Assembly: GCA_020073615.1 (NCBI GenBank)
Contig: JAIQEX010000045.1
Location: forward strand, 1 to 44,037
DNA: 44,037 nucleotides
DNA from: Terriglobia bacterium
GTDB lineage: Bacteria; Acidobacteriota; Terriglobia; Bryobacterales; Bryobacteraceae
Reading direction: 5' to 3'
The position numbers were made by a program, and so were the translations under genes. The notes under the pieces are model-generated. The model saw nothing but the letters and a program-made list of their open reading frames with translations. It was not told the origin of the DNA and did not search any database. Position 1 is the stretch's first letter, and each line of letters starts with the position of its first letter. Positions 1 through 7,454 of the stretch are shown one piece after another.

Positions 1-231
1 GGCCCGGGGACGACGGCGATCGCGGGCGGCCTGTCGAAGACGTTCCAGTTGCGAGAGGGAGTACGTCTGCGATTTGAAGCCACTTTCACCAACCTGCCGA
101 ACCACCCCAACTTTGCGCCGCCGCCGGTTGATGTTTCAGCTCCTGCCACTTTCGGGAAGATTACCACCGTTCAGTCGGCGGAGAACTCCGGAAACCGCAC
201 CGGCCAGCTCGCTCTCCGGCTCGATTTTTGA
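1..231 (+). CDS. TonB-dependent receptor (Oar-like), C-terminal end only
   Basis: The reading frame is already open at base 1 and stops at 229-231, so only the last 76 residues are present. The sequence has the alternating hydrophobic pattern of the last outer-membrane beta strands and ends in Phe (RLDF), as barrel proteins do. The stretch 'FTNLPNHPNF' followed by 'FGKITTVQSAENSGNRTGQLALRLDF' matches the ends of the two complete TonB-dependent receptors further along this window ('FFNHPSFLIG...FGKITSTFAARRQMQFTLMYQF'). By family it would be an outer-membrane transporter for a large substrate, energised through TonB. The substrate cannot be read from this fragment. A hairpin follows 17 bases after the stop. 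Confidence 0.8.
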   Translation, partial: GPGTTAIAGGLSKTFQLREGVRLRFEATFTNLPNHPNFAPPPVDVSAPATFGKITTVQSAENSGNRTGQLALRLDF

Positions 232-247
232 TCGGCTTGGAAATCAC

Positions 248-275
248 GGCGATGGCCCCCGATCGGGCCATCGCC
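248..275 (+). terminator. Hairpin terminator after the TonB receptor
   Basis: An 11-bp perfect inverted repeat (GGCGATGGCCC, 6-base loop, GGGCCATCGCC) lies 16 bases after the receptor stop codon. There is no T tract, so it may act as a weak or factor-assisted terminator. The rest of 232-358 shows nothing recognisable. Confidence 0.6.
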
Positions 276-358
276 ACCCCGCCCGCAACATCCCCGCACA
301 TCCCCGCGCCGCCGGCGGGACAGCAACGGAGGCACTGGAGTAAAATGCGGGTGCTTCC

Positions 359-2068
359 ATGCCAAGGGCCGACAAGCTGCGCGAGTTGCTCGCCCGCGGC
401 GACTGGGATGGTGTGGCTGCACTGCTCGGAAACCTGGACGCGCCGGTCGCCGGCGATGTGCTGCTGAGCGTTCCTCCGGAAACCCAGCAGAGGCTGTTCC
501 GTAGCTTACCGGTGGAGGCGGCCGCCCGGATCGCCGCTACTCTCCCCTACTACGACGCATACGTGCTGCTGCATTCGCGGCCCCTGGAGGAGATGCGGGC
601 GGTTGTGGACCGGATGGAGATCGGGGAACAACTGCGGTTCTTCGATGAGTTGCCCGAGGCGCTCTGGCAGCAGTTCATGGAGGAGTTGGGCGAGCCGCGC
701 GGCGTGGCGCGTGTGGCAGAGGCTCCGTCCGCGCCGGGCGGGCTCCCGCCGGTTCCCCCGGTCATCGAAGCCCGGCAGATCGAGAAGAGCTATGGCCGTA
801 CGGGCGGCGGGCAGGTGCAGGTCATCGCTCCGGTCAATCTCTCAATTGAGCCGGGACTGATCATTGCCCTGCTCGGGCCCTCGGGCTCCGGCAAGTCCAC
901 CCTGCTGCGCATGTTGTCCGGTCTGGCCCCGCCGTCGAAGGGAGAGGTCCGGTGGCACGGAGAGCCGATGAGCGACTCCCGCCCCAACGTGGGGATCGTG
1001 TTCCAGAGCTTCGCCCTGTTCCCCTGGCTGACAGTGGTGGAGAACGTCGAGGTGCCGCTGCTGGCGCGGGGGGTACCTCGCCGGGAACGGCGTCACCGCG
1101 CGAGCCGGGTGTTGGATTCGGTCGGCCTGACAGGGTTCGCCGGCGCCTACCCCAAGGAGCTCTCCGGCGGCATGAAACAACGCGTGGGATTGGCCCGCGC
1201 GCTGGCCGTGGAACCCGAAGTGCTGTTCATGGACGAACCGTTTTCGGCCCTCGACGTTCTGACCGCCGAGAACCTGCGCGGTGAGTTAATGGAATTGTGG
1301 CTCGACCGGAAAATGCCGATCGCCAGCATTTTCCTGGTCACTCACAACATTGAGGAAGCCGTGCTGCTGGCCGACCGGGTTCTCGTACTCGGCCGCAATC
1401 CGGCGAAGATCCGCGCCGACTTTCGAATCAAGACAAAGCACCCGCGGGACCACAACTCCCCGGAGTTCCTCCTCTACGTGGATTACGTCTACAAGCTGCT
1501 CACGCAGCCGAGCCTGGAGGCGCGGCCGCCTTCGATCGCCCCCGGCGCAAAGCCGCCTTACCAGATGCTGCCGCACGCGCGGAGGGGAGCCATCGCCGGA
1601 TTTCTGGAGTTGCTCAAAGACCGCGGCGGCAAGGACGATCTGTACCGCGTGGCCGATGAGCTGCGCATGGAGGTGGACGATCTGCTGCCCATCGTCGAGG
1701 CCGCGGCGCTGCTGTCGTTTGTGAAATCGGCCCGCGGAGATGTCGCGATCACCGCCGCCGGCAAGGCGTTTGCCGAAGCCGATATTCACGACCGGAAACA
1801 TCTGTTCCACGAAACCGCCCTCGCCAACATCACGCTCTTGCAGCAAATGAACAGCGCTTTGGCGAGCAAGTCGGACCATGCGATGCCGCTCGAGTTTTTC
1901 CGCGACCTTCTCCAGCAGCATTTCTCCGAGAAAGAGACCGAGCGTCAGATCGAGACCGCCCTCAACTGGGGCCGGTACGCCGGGATCCTCACCTATTACC
2001 CCGCCGACGACCGGCTCACGCTGTACGACGCCTCGGTTTCAGCGGACTCTGAAGCGGAGGGCTCCTGA
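359..2068 (+). CDS. NitT/TauT-like ABC transporter ATPase with N-terminal MgtE-N-like and C-terminal AAA-associated domains
   Basis: This 569-residue protein should hydrolyse ATP at the inner membrane to drive the permease encoded next. Residues about 136-360 form the nucleotide-binding domain: Walker A GPSGSGKST (173-181), Q-loop in VFQSF, signature LSGGMKQ (268-274), Walker B VLFMDEP (288-294) and switch His in VTHN (about 329). Residues 405-555 resemble the C-terminal AAA-associated domain found on some nitrate/sulfonate-type ATPases. Residues 1-110 are a helical repeat whose leucine pattern (LARGDWDGVAALLGNLD, ETQQRLFRSLPVEAAARIAATL) resembles the MgtE intracellular N domain; this part is inference. 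It overlaps or abuts the permease frame. No substrate-binding protein gene is adjacent, so the substrate is unknown. Confidence 0.88.
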   Translation: MPRADKLRELLARGDWDGVAALLGNLDAPVAGDVLLSVPPETQQRLFRSLPVEAAARIAATLPYYDAYVLLHSRPLEEMRAVVDRMEIGEQLRFFDELPEALWQQFMEELGEPRGVARVAEAPSAPGGLPPVPPVIEARQIEKSYGRTGGGQVQVIAPVNLSIEPGLIIALLGPSGSGKSTLLRMLSGLAPPSKGEVRWHGEPMSDSRPNVGIVFQSFALFPWLTVVENVEVPLLARGVPRRERRHRASRVLDSVGLTGFAGAYPKELSGGMKQRVGLARALAVEPEVLFMDEPFSALDVLTAENLRGELMELWLDRKMPIASIFLVTHNIEEAVLLADRVLVLGRNPAKIRADFRIKTKHPRDHNSPEFLLYVDYVYKLLTQPSLEARPPSIAPGAKPPYQMLPHARRGAIAGFLELLKDRGGKDDLYRVADELRMEVDDLLPIVEAAALLSFVKSARGDVAITAAGKAFAEADIHDRKHLFHETALANITLLQQMNSALASKSDHAMPLEFFRDLLQQHFSEKETERQIETALNWGRYAGILTYYPADDRLTLYDASVSADSEAEGS

Positions 2069-2196
2069 GGCAACGGCCCGGCACAATTCTTTCCGCAGGC
2101 CCACCCTGGGCCGCGCTCTCCGGCGCCGTTCCATCGCTCTGGAAGGATCTGCCCATCCTCTGCGCCGGCCTGGCGCTGTTCTGGGGGCTTCTCTCC

Positions 2197-3813
2197 GTGA
2201 CGCGGTACTGGGCCGGACCGGTGGGTACGCAACCCGATATCGATCTCAGCCCGGCCGCATTGCCAAAATACGCTCTGTTCTCGGTGGCGCGCATCGCCAT
2301 CGCCTACGCAATCAGCCTGGCCGTGACCGTGGTCTACGCATACATTGCCGCCCACAACGCCCGGGCGGAACGGGTGATGATTCCGCTTTTGGACACGCTG
2401 CAGTCGATCCCCGTGCTGAGCTTTCTGCCCCCCGTGATGGTGGCGATGGTGGGATTGTTCCCGGCCCGGCAGGTGGGGGTGGAGCTCGGATCGATCCTGC
2501 TGATCTTCACGGGGCAGGTCTGGAACATGACGTTTAGCGTCTATTCCTCGATCAAGAACATTCCCCGCGAGCTGCGCGAGGCGGCGGAGGTATATCGCCT
2601 GAGCTGGTGGCAGCAACTCCTCCAACTGGAGCTGCCGTATTCGGCCATCGGACTGGTCTGGAATTCGATGATGTCGGTGGCCGGCGGGTGGTTTTTCCTG
2701 ATGGCCTGCGAAATGTTTGTGCTGGGCAACCGCGACCTGCGGCTGCCCGGCCTGGGTTCGTACCTGCAGACGGCCGCCAACGCCGGCGATACGCGAGCGA
2801 TCGTCTGGGGACTGGCTGCGATGATTGCGGTGATCGTGCTCCTGGATCAACTGATCTGGCGCCCGGTCATCGCCTGGAGCGAGAAGTTCAAGTTCGAGCA
2901 GGTCGAGGCGTTCCACACGCCGCGGTCGCCGGTGTTGGATCTGGTGCGGCATTCGCGGCTTCTTTCGCTCGCCGGGCGGGTTTCTGTGGGGCCGGCGCGC
3001 GAGGCGCTGACGTTGCACTTCGCCAAGACGCGGGCTTCCGGCCGGGCCCGCATCCGTAGCGGGCTGGCCAAGTGGGTGGCCCGCGCGCTCGCGGCCGCAG
3101 GAGCCGCGGCCATGGTTTACGCCGTGGCGCGCATGGTTATGGGGCTCGGCGCGGCCTCGCGTGCGGGCTTCGCGGAGATCTTCGTGGGCGCCGGCGCCAC
3201 GTTCCTGCGCGTCGAGCTGGTTCTGCTGCTCGCCGCGCTCTGGACCATTCCCGCCGGAGTCTACATCGGACTGCGCCCCAGGCTGGCGGCCATAGCGCAA
3301 CCGGTCGCCCAGATCGCGGCTTCGGTGCCCGCCACGGCTCTGTTCCCGATCGTCCTGCTGGGGCTGATCCGGCTGGGCGGCGGCCTGGGGATCGGCTCCA
3401 TCGTGCTGTTGCTGCTGGGAACGCAGTGGTACCTTCTGTTCAACATCATCGCGGGCGCGAGCGCGATTCCGACGGACCTGAAGGAGGTCTGCGACGTGTA
3501 CCGCCTCAACCGCGCTGGCCGCTGGCGAAAACTGCTCCTGCCGGGGATCTTTCCCTTTCTGATCACCGGCTTCGTGACCGCTTCCGGCGGAGCGTGGAAT
3601 GCGAGCATTGTGGCGGAGTACTTCCGCTTCCACGGCCGGACGTTTTCCACGACCGGCCTGGGAGCGGTGATCAGCCGCGCCACGGATCGCGGCGACTTCG
3701 CGGTGCTGCTGGGGGCCACCGTCACCATGGCGGTGGTGGTCGTGACCGTGAACCGTCTGGTCTGGCGGCGCCTCTACGCGCTGGCGTCCACGCGCTTCAG
3801 GCTGGAGGTCTGA
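2197..3813 (+). CDS. ABC transporter permease, two fused BPD_transp_1 domains
   Basis: A 538-residue inner-membrane protein with two copies of the binding-protein-dependent permease fold. Each copy has an EAA-type loop that docks on the ATPase: 'ELREAAEVYRLSWWQQ' in the first half and 'DLKEVCDVYRLNRAGRW' in the second. Many hydrophobic segments surround them. The usual family member has one such domain and dimerises, so this is a natural tandem fusion. The GTG at 2197 is the first conventional start. However, the same frame is open back to 2053 and encodes another likely membrane helix (DLPILCAGLALFWGLLSV). A CTG at 2065 overlaps the upstream TGA stop and follows GGAGGG, so the true start may be near 2065. 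It forms an operon with the upstream ATPase. Confidence 0.9.
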   Translation: MTRYWAGPVGTQPDIDLSPAALPKYALFSVARIAIAYAISLAVTVVYAYIAAHNARAERVMIPLLDTLQSIPVLSFLPPVMVAMVGLFPARQVGVELGSILLIFTGQVWNMTFSVYSSIKNIPRELREAAEVYRLSWWQQLLQLELPYSAIGLVWNSMMSVAGGWFFLMACEMFVLGNRDLRLPGLGSYLQTAANAGDTRAIVWGLAAMIAVIVLLDQLIWRPVIAWSEKFKFEQVEAFHTPRSPVLDLVRHSRLLSLAGRVSVGPAREALTLHFAKTRASGRARIRSGLAKWVARALAAAGAAAMVYAVARMVMGLGAASRAGFAEIFVGAGATFLRVELVLLLAALWTIPAGVYIGLRPRLAAIAQPVAQIAASVPATALFPIVLLGLIRLGGGLGIGSIVLLLLGTQWYLLFNIIAGASAIPTDLKEVCDVYRLNRAGRWRKLLLPGIFPFLITGFVTASGGAWNASIVAEYFRFHGRTFSTTGLGAVISRATDRGDFAVLLGATVTMAVVVVTVNRLVWRRLYALASTRFRLEV

Positions 3814-3816
3814 GAT

Positions 3817-5247
3817 CTACCAGCCTCCCTCCTTGCCGCCGAACCACCACACCATTCCGAGAGTGGCGGTATTCTGCTCCTTTTTCAGGAGCCCGAGAGT
3901 ATCGGTCAGGAAGTAGGGATGGTTGGAAGCGTCGCGGCGCCATTCTTCCCGCACGATGAGTCCGTTCGCGATCTTTTGTTCGAAGGTGAGCGTGTTTTCC
4001 TTGATCGCCTGCGTCGCGCCGGTGAAGAGACCGCCGCGGTCGGAGAGATATTCGGTCCGTGCCGCGATGGCCAGCTTCGGAGTGAGTTGGTAGCGGGCGT
4101 AGACGGCCCCTCCGCTGGTATGCGACGGAGCAGAGGAGGTGAAGAGGCGCTGGATTACGTAGTCGCCCTCCAGGGCGAGGGTAACCTTGGGCGACGCCTG
4201 CCAGGTCAGGTAGCTGTCGAAAATATGTAATTTCCCGTTGGGCGCGTTGGGGATGGGCTGGAACGGCACTCCCTGCGCGGTCGGCAGATTCGTTGCAGTG
4301 GAATTCGGTAGAAACTGTACGTCGGGATGTTCCTGCCCCAGATAATAGTTCACGGTCCAGGCTACGCCTTTGTGCGGCTGGATGTTGAGCCCGAACATCT
4401 GATCCTTGAAGCCATTGAAGGGTTCGGTCTGTTGCGTGCCATTGGTGATCCAATAGTTCAAGGCGACGGCATCGCTGAGCTTGTAGTTTACGCGCGCACC
4501 CATGTGATAGAAGGGCAGGAAGTCAAACCAATACGAGCGTGAGTAGTTGATCTGGTCCTTCGTGTAGTTGCCCTCCAGACCCAGGGAGCTGGCCCATTTC
4601 CCGAAGTCCACGGTAAGTCCACCGCCAACCGGGAAGACGTAGGTTCCATAGGCCTGGAAGATCGCGCGATAGACATCCGGCCGCGGCTCGTTGGATGCAC
4701 TTCCCTGGAGCGTGGCGGTTGCCTGCCCATACTGCAGGTCGAGCCGGAGACCGAACCGTTTCCCGTGCTCCGGATCGGGGGCATTCTCGATGACCACATC
4801 CGCCTGATTCAGACTGAATGTATGGCTGCTCACATCATAGGCGCGCAGAAGATTCACGCGCCCGATCGGTTTATTGAAGTTAAAGCCGTAGTAGCCATCG
4901 AACAGGAAACTCACGGTGGTACCGCCCGGGAGGCTCGCACCATTTTGCGGTGTAACGGCCGTCGATGGACCCTGAGTGGCGGACGATTGTACCGCCGCGC
5001 CAGCCGTACTCGAAGCGGCCGCCGCGGGCCCGCCCGACACAAGAATCTTGTTTTCGAGCTCGTCGACGCGCGCCTGAAGCCTTTGGACGAGAGCGGTGAG
5101 CTCGGTGAGGCGCCGGCTCAACTCGGCGGAGCTGCCATCCGTTTTTTCTTGAGCGTGACCGGCCCAAGGCGCCAGTGAAACCAACAGAGAGACCGCAATC
5201 GTTTCGTGCAAAACACGCCAATTTCTCTTAGCAAGGTTACTGAACAT
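3817..5247 (-). CDS. Outer-membrane beta-barrel porin, BBP2/OmpL-like
   Basis: A 476-residue exported protein, probably a porin of the putative beta-barrel porin-2 (OmpL-like) group. A signal peptide (ETIAVSLLVSLAPWAGHAQ) is followed by a short heptad-like coiled coil (LSRRLTELTALVQRLQARVDELE), then about 350 residues of alternating aromatic/polar strands such as 'FLFDGYYGFNFNKPIG' and 'YWFDFLPFYHMGARVNYKLSD'. It ends in Trp (EGGW). The start at 5247 was chosen because GGAG lies eight bases upstream and the signal peptide follows. The frame is open further upstream to 5298 but that part has no export features. It converges on the ABC permease with only three bases between the stops. A link with that transporter is possible but not shown. 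Confidence 0.82.
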   Translation of the reverse strand: MFSNLAKRNWRVLHETIAVSLLVSLAPWAGHAQEKTDGSSAELSRRLTELTALVQRLQARVDELENKILVSGGPAAAASSTAGAAVQSSATQGPSTAVTPQNGASLPGGTTVSFLFDGYYGFNFNKPIGRVNLLRAYDVSSHTFSLNQADVVIENAPDPEHGKRFGLRLDLQYGQATATLQGSASNEPRPDVYRAIFQAYGTYVFPVGGGLTVDFGKWASSLGLEGNYTKDQINYSRSYWFDFLPFYHMGARVNYKLSDAVALNYWITNGTQQTEPFNGFKDQMFGLNIQPHKGVAWTVNYYLGQEHPDVQFLPNSTATNLPTAQGVPFQPIPNAPNGKLHIFDSYLTWQASPKVTLALEGDYVIQRLFTSSAPSHTSGGAVYARYQLTPKLAIAARTEYLSDRGGLFTGATQAIKENTLTFEQKIANGLIVREEWRRDASNHPYFLTDTLGLLKKEQNTATLGMVWWFGGKEGGW

Positions 5248-5561
5248 AGTGATTTTCTCCAGAGGTTCCCATAGACCGCAATGGCGAGATACCAGCATGC
5301 GGTGAAGAAGATAACCGCAACGGGCTACCTGGAATCGTTAGGTTGGCGGTATTTCGCCGGACGAACCGATCGCCGGCGACCCAGTTTCAGACTACGCGAC
5401 GGGGTGTGAAGAAGTCATGCGGAAAAAGTAAAGATTTCATAATGCCCATGTTCACCAATCCCGTACGCCAGCGTTTGCCATCGTACTCCAAGGAGTGGTC
5501 CGATGCGAGACTATGGGATTCAAGGTTCTGCCACGGTACAAGGAGCCGGCGGGAACAGGAA
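5248..5561. other. Divergent intergenic region, 314 bases
   Basis: This region separates the leftward porin gene from the rightward small membrane protein gene, so it should hold promoters for both. The frame of the small protein is open back to 5343 but that part lacks a convincing start or recognisable domain. I see no strong inverted repeat or RNA structure here. Confidence 0.4.
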
Positions 5562-5786
5562 ATGGATAGCTTGTCATTGTTCGGACTGGCAGCGGTGACG
5601 CTGATGTTGGTCTTTTACGCCCTGGAAAAGCGGAGCCACTGGTTCATCCTGGCGTTCTCAGGCTCGTGCGTGCTGGCGTCCGTGTATGGCTTCATGCAGG
5701 GGGCCTGGCCATTCGGCCTGGTCGAGGCGGTCTGGTCCGGCGTCGCGTTGCGCCGCTGGCTGGGCGAGCGGCGCTCCGGCGTATGA
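5562..5786 (+). CDS. Small inner-membrane protein of unknown function
   Basis: A 74-residue protein starting MDSLSLFGLAAVTLMLVF. It has two or three hydrophobic segments: residues about 4-18 (LSLFGLAAVTLMLVF), 26-43 (WFILAFSGSCVLASVYGF) and a shorter one near 47-60. It ends with a basic tail (RRWLGERRSGV). I do not recognise a named family, although small proteins of this build are common beside unrelated genes. The start at 5562 was chosen because it directly precedes the first membrane segment and a GGGAA stretch lies about seven bases upstream. The upstream in-frame codons encode a polar, Arg-rich stretch unlike a protein N terminus. It converges on the TPR gene with 27 bases between the stops. 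Confidence 0.65.
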   Translation: MDSLSLFGLAAVTLMLVFYALEKRSHWFILAFSGSCVLASVYGFMQGAWPFGLVEAVWSGVALRRWLGERRSGV

Positions 5787-5813
5787 ATCGCAGCGGCGCT
5801 GGTGCCGTCGCCC

Positions 5814-7454
5814 TCAGTCGATGGCCGGTCCGAAGTAGCCCTGCGCCAGGGCGGGCTCCACTTCCAAAGCCTTGGTCCAGCAGGAGCGCGCCTCTTCGGT
5901 TTTGCCGTTGGATTCCAGGATGCGTCCCAGGTTGAGCAGGGCCTCGGGCATATCGGCCTGCTGCGTCAGGGCGTCGCGATACAGACGCACCGCCTTATCG
6001 AGCTGGCCCGCTTTTTCATACATCAGGCCGGCGTTGTAGAGCACTTCGGGGGAGCGCTCGCCCAAGTCGATCAGGCGGGCGTGCAGTTCCAGGGCGGTGT
6101 CGGAATCGGAGGACTGGATGGCCAGCGACGCGAGGCCGCGCAGCGCGTCCATGCTCTTGGGGTCGGCTTCGAGCATCTTGTCGTAGAGGCGCTCGGCGTT
6201 CCCGCGGTCGCCCAGCCCGATATAGGCCAGCGCCAGGTTGGCATAGGCTTCGGGCCATTGCGGGCGGTATTTCAGACACCCTTCGAAAGCCTCGGCGGCG
6301 CCGCGGTAGTCTTCGCGCTGGAGGCGCAGGAAACCCAGGCGGAAGCGGGCTTCCTCTTCCTTGGGAGCTTTGTCGAGCACCTGCTTGTACCAGCGTTCGG
6401 CGTCTTCGGACTGGCCGCTGTGCTCGAGCAGGAGGGCGACATTCCACAACGGGGCGAGGGCGTCGGGGTTGGCTTGAATGGCGCGGTCGTAGGCGGCGCG
6501 GGCGCCGGCGGCATCGCCGGTCTGTTCCTTGACGATGCCCAGATTGGTGTACGCCTCGCAGGATTGCGGGCGGAGTTTGAGGGCCTCCTCGTAGGCTTCG
6601 GCGGCCTGCTCCCAGCGGCTGGATTTCTGATGCGCCAGCCCCAGGTTGAACCAGCCCTCGAAATGCCCCGGGATGGCCGAGACCAGCAGGGTGCAGAACT
6701 TGGCGGTGAGCGCGTGCTCGCCGGCGGCGCAGGCCCAGGCGGCCAGCCCTTCGAGGGCCACGGTGGATTCCGGACGCAGCTCCAGCAGGCGCTCGGAATA
6801 CTCCCGGACCATGTCGAAATCCTCCTTCGACATGCCGATCAGGATCAGGTTGGAGAGCGATTCTTCGGAATCGGCGTTGCGCTCGAGAATGCGCTGGTAG
6901 AGCGCCGAGGCCTCATCGGGGTGGCCCAGCGACTGCAGCGCCGCGGCCTTCCCGAACATGGCGTCTTCGTGCCCGGCCGAGAGCTCCAGGCAGCGCTCGA
7001 AGGAAAACAGCGCCGACTTGGGATCCTCCAGCCGCAGGTGGCAGACTCCCAGGCCGAGGTGCGATTCCAGGTGCGCGCTGTCCAGCGTGCAGGCCTTGTG
7101 GAAGGCTTGCGACGCTTCTTCCCACGCGCCCGTGCGCTCCAGGCACACGGCCATGTTGAACCATCCCATGGCGAACTGCGGTTTGAGCTGCAGCAGCGCC
7201 TGGTAACTCCGGGCGGCCTCCTTGAACTGGCCGGTTTCGAACAGGATGTGCCCCATGGCGCGATGGATTTCCGGAGACGCCTGGTTGGCGGCCACCGCCG
7301 CCTGCAACTGTCGCAGCGCTTCGTCGCGCTTGCCGGCCAGGTGCAAGGTCACGGCACGGGCCAGGTAGCCTCCTCCGGAGGTCCTCTCTCCGCTCTCGGT
7401 CGCGGCTGGCCGGAAGGCCTGCACCTTGTTGGTTCTGATGGCTGTGGTACTCAT
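5814..7454 (-). CDS. Tetratricopeptide-repeat protein
   Basis: A 546-residue protein made almost entirely of about 14 tetratricopeptide repeats of 34 residues, with the canonical pattern W/Y-x2-LG-x7-Y-A-x-A (for example 'EAYANLALAYIGLGDRGNAERLYDKMLEADP' split over two helices). Such solenoids bind partner proteins. No signal peptide or catalytic domain is visible, so it is probably cytoplasmic. The first 30 residues are polar (MSTTAIRTNKVQAFRPAATE) and contain no TPR. The start at 7454 is fixed by an ATGA overlap with the stop of the upstream gene, which points to translational coupling and a shared role. It is the second gene of a two-gene operon that runs divergently from the JAMM-TonB fusion gene. 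Its partner is unknown. Confidence 0.9.
   Translation of the reverse strand: MSTTAIRTNKVQAFRPAATESGERTSGGGYLARAVTLHLAGKRDEALRQLQAAVAANQASPEIHRAMGHILFETGQFKEAARSYQALLQLKPQFAMGWFNMAVCLERTGAWEEASQAFHKACTLDSAHLESHLGLGVCHLRLEDPKSALFSFERCLELSAGHEDAMFGKAAALQSLGHPDEASALYQRILERNADSEESLSNLILIGMSKEDFDMVREYSERLLELRPESTVALEGLAAWACAAGEHALTAKFCTLLVSAIPGHFEGWFNLGLAHQKSSRWEQAAEAYEEALKLRPQSCEAYTNLGIVKEQTGDAAGARAAYDRAIQANPDALAPLWNVALLLEHSGQSEDAERWYKQVLDKAPKEEEARFRLGFLRLQREDYRGAAEAFEGCLKYRPQWPEAYANLALAYIGLGDRGNAERLYDKMLEADPKSMDALRGLASLAIQSSDSDTALELHARLIDLGERSPEVLYNAGLMYEKAGQLDKAVRLYRDALTQQADMPEALLNLGRILESNGKTEEARSCWTKALEVEPALAQGYFGPAID

Noticed and set aside
1996-3633. Long leftward open frame of 545 codons opposite the ABC permease
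   Set aside because: It is rich in Gln, His, Arg and Asp with no domain, and lies antisense to a clear membrane protein. It is a by-product of high GC at third positions.
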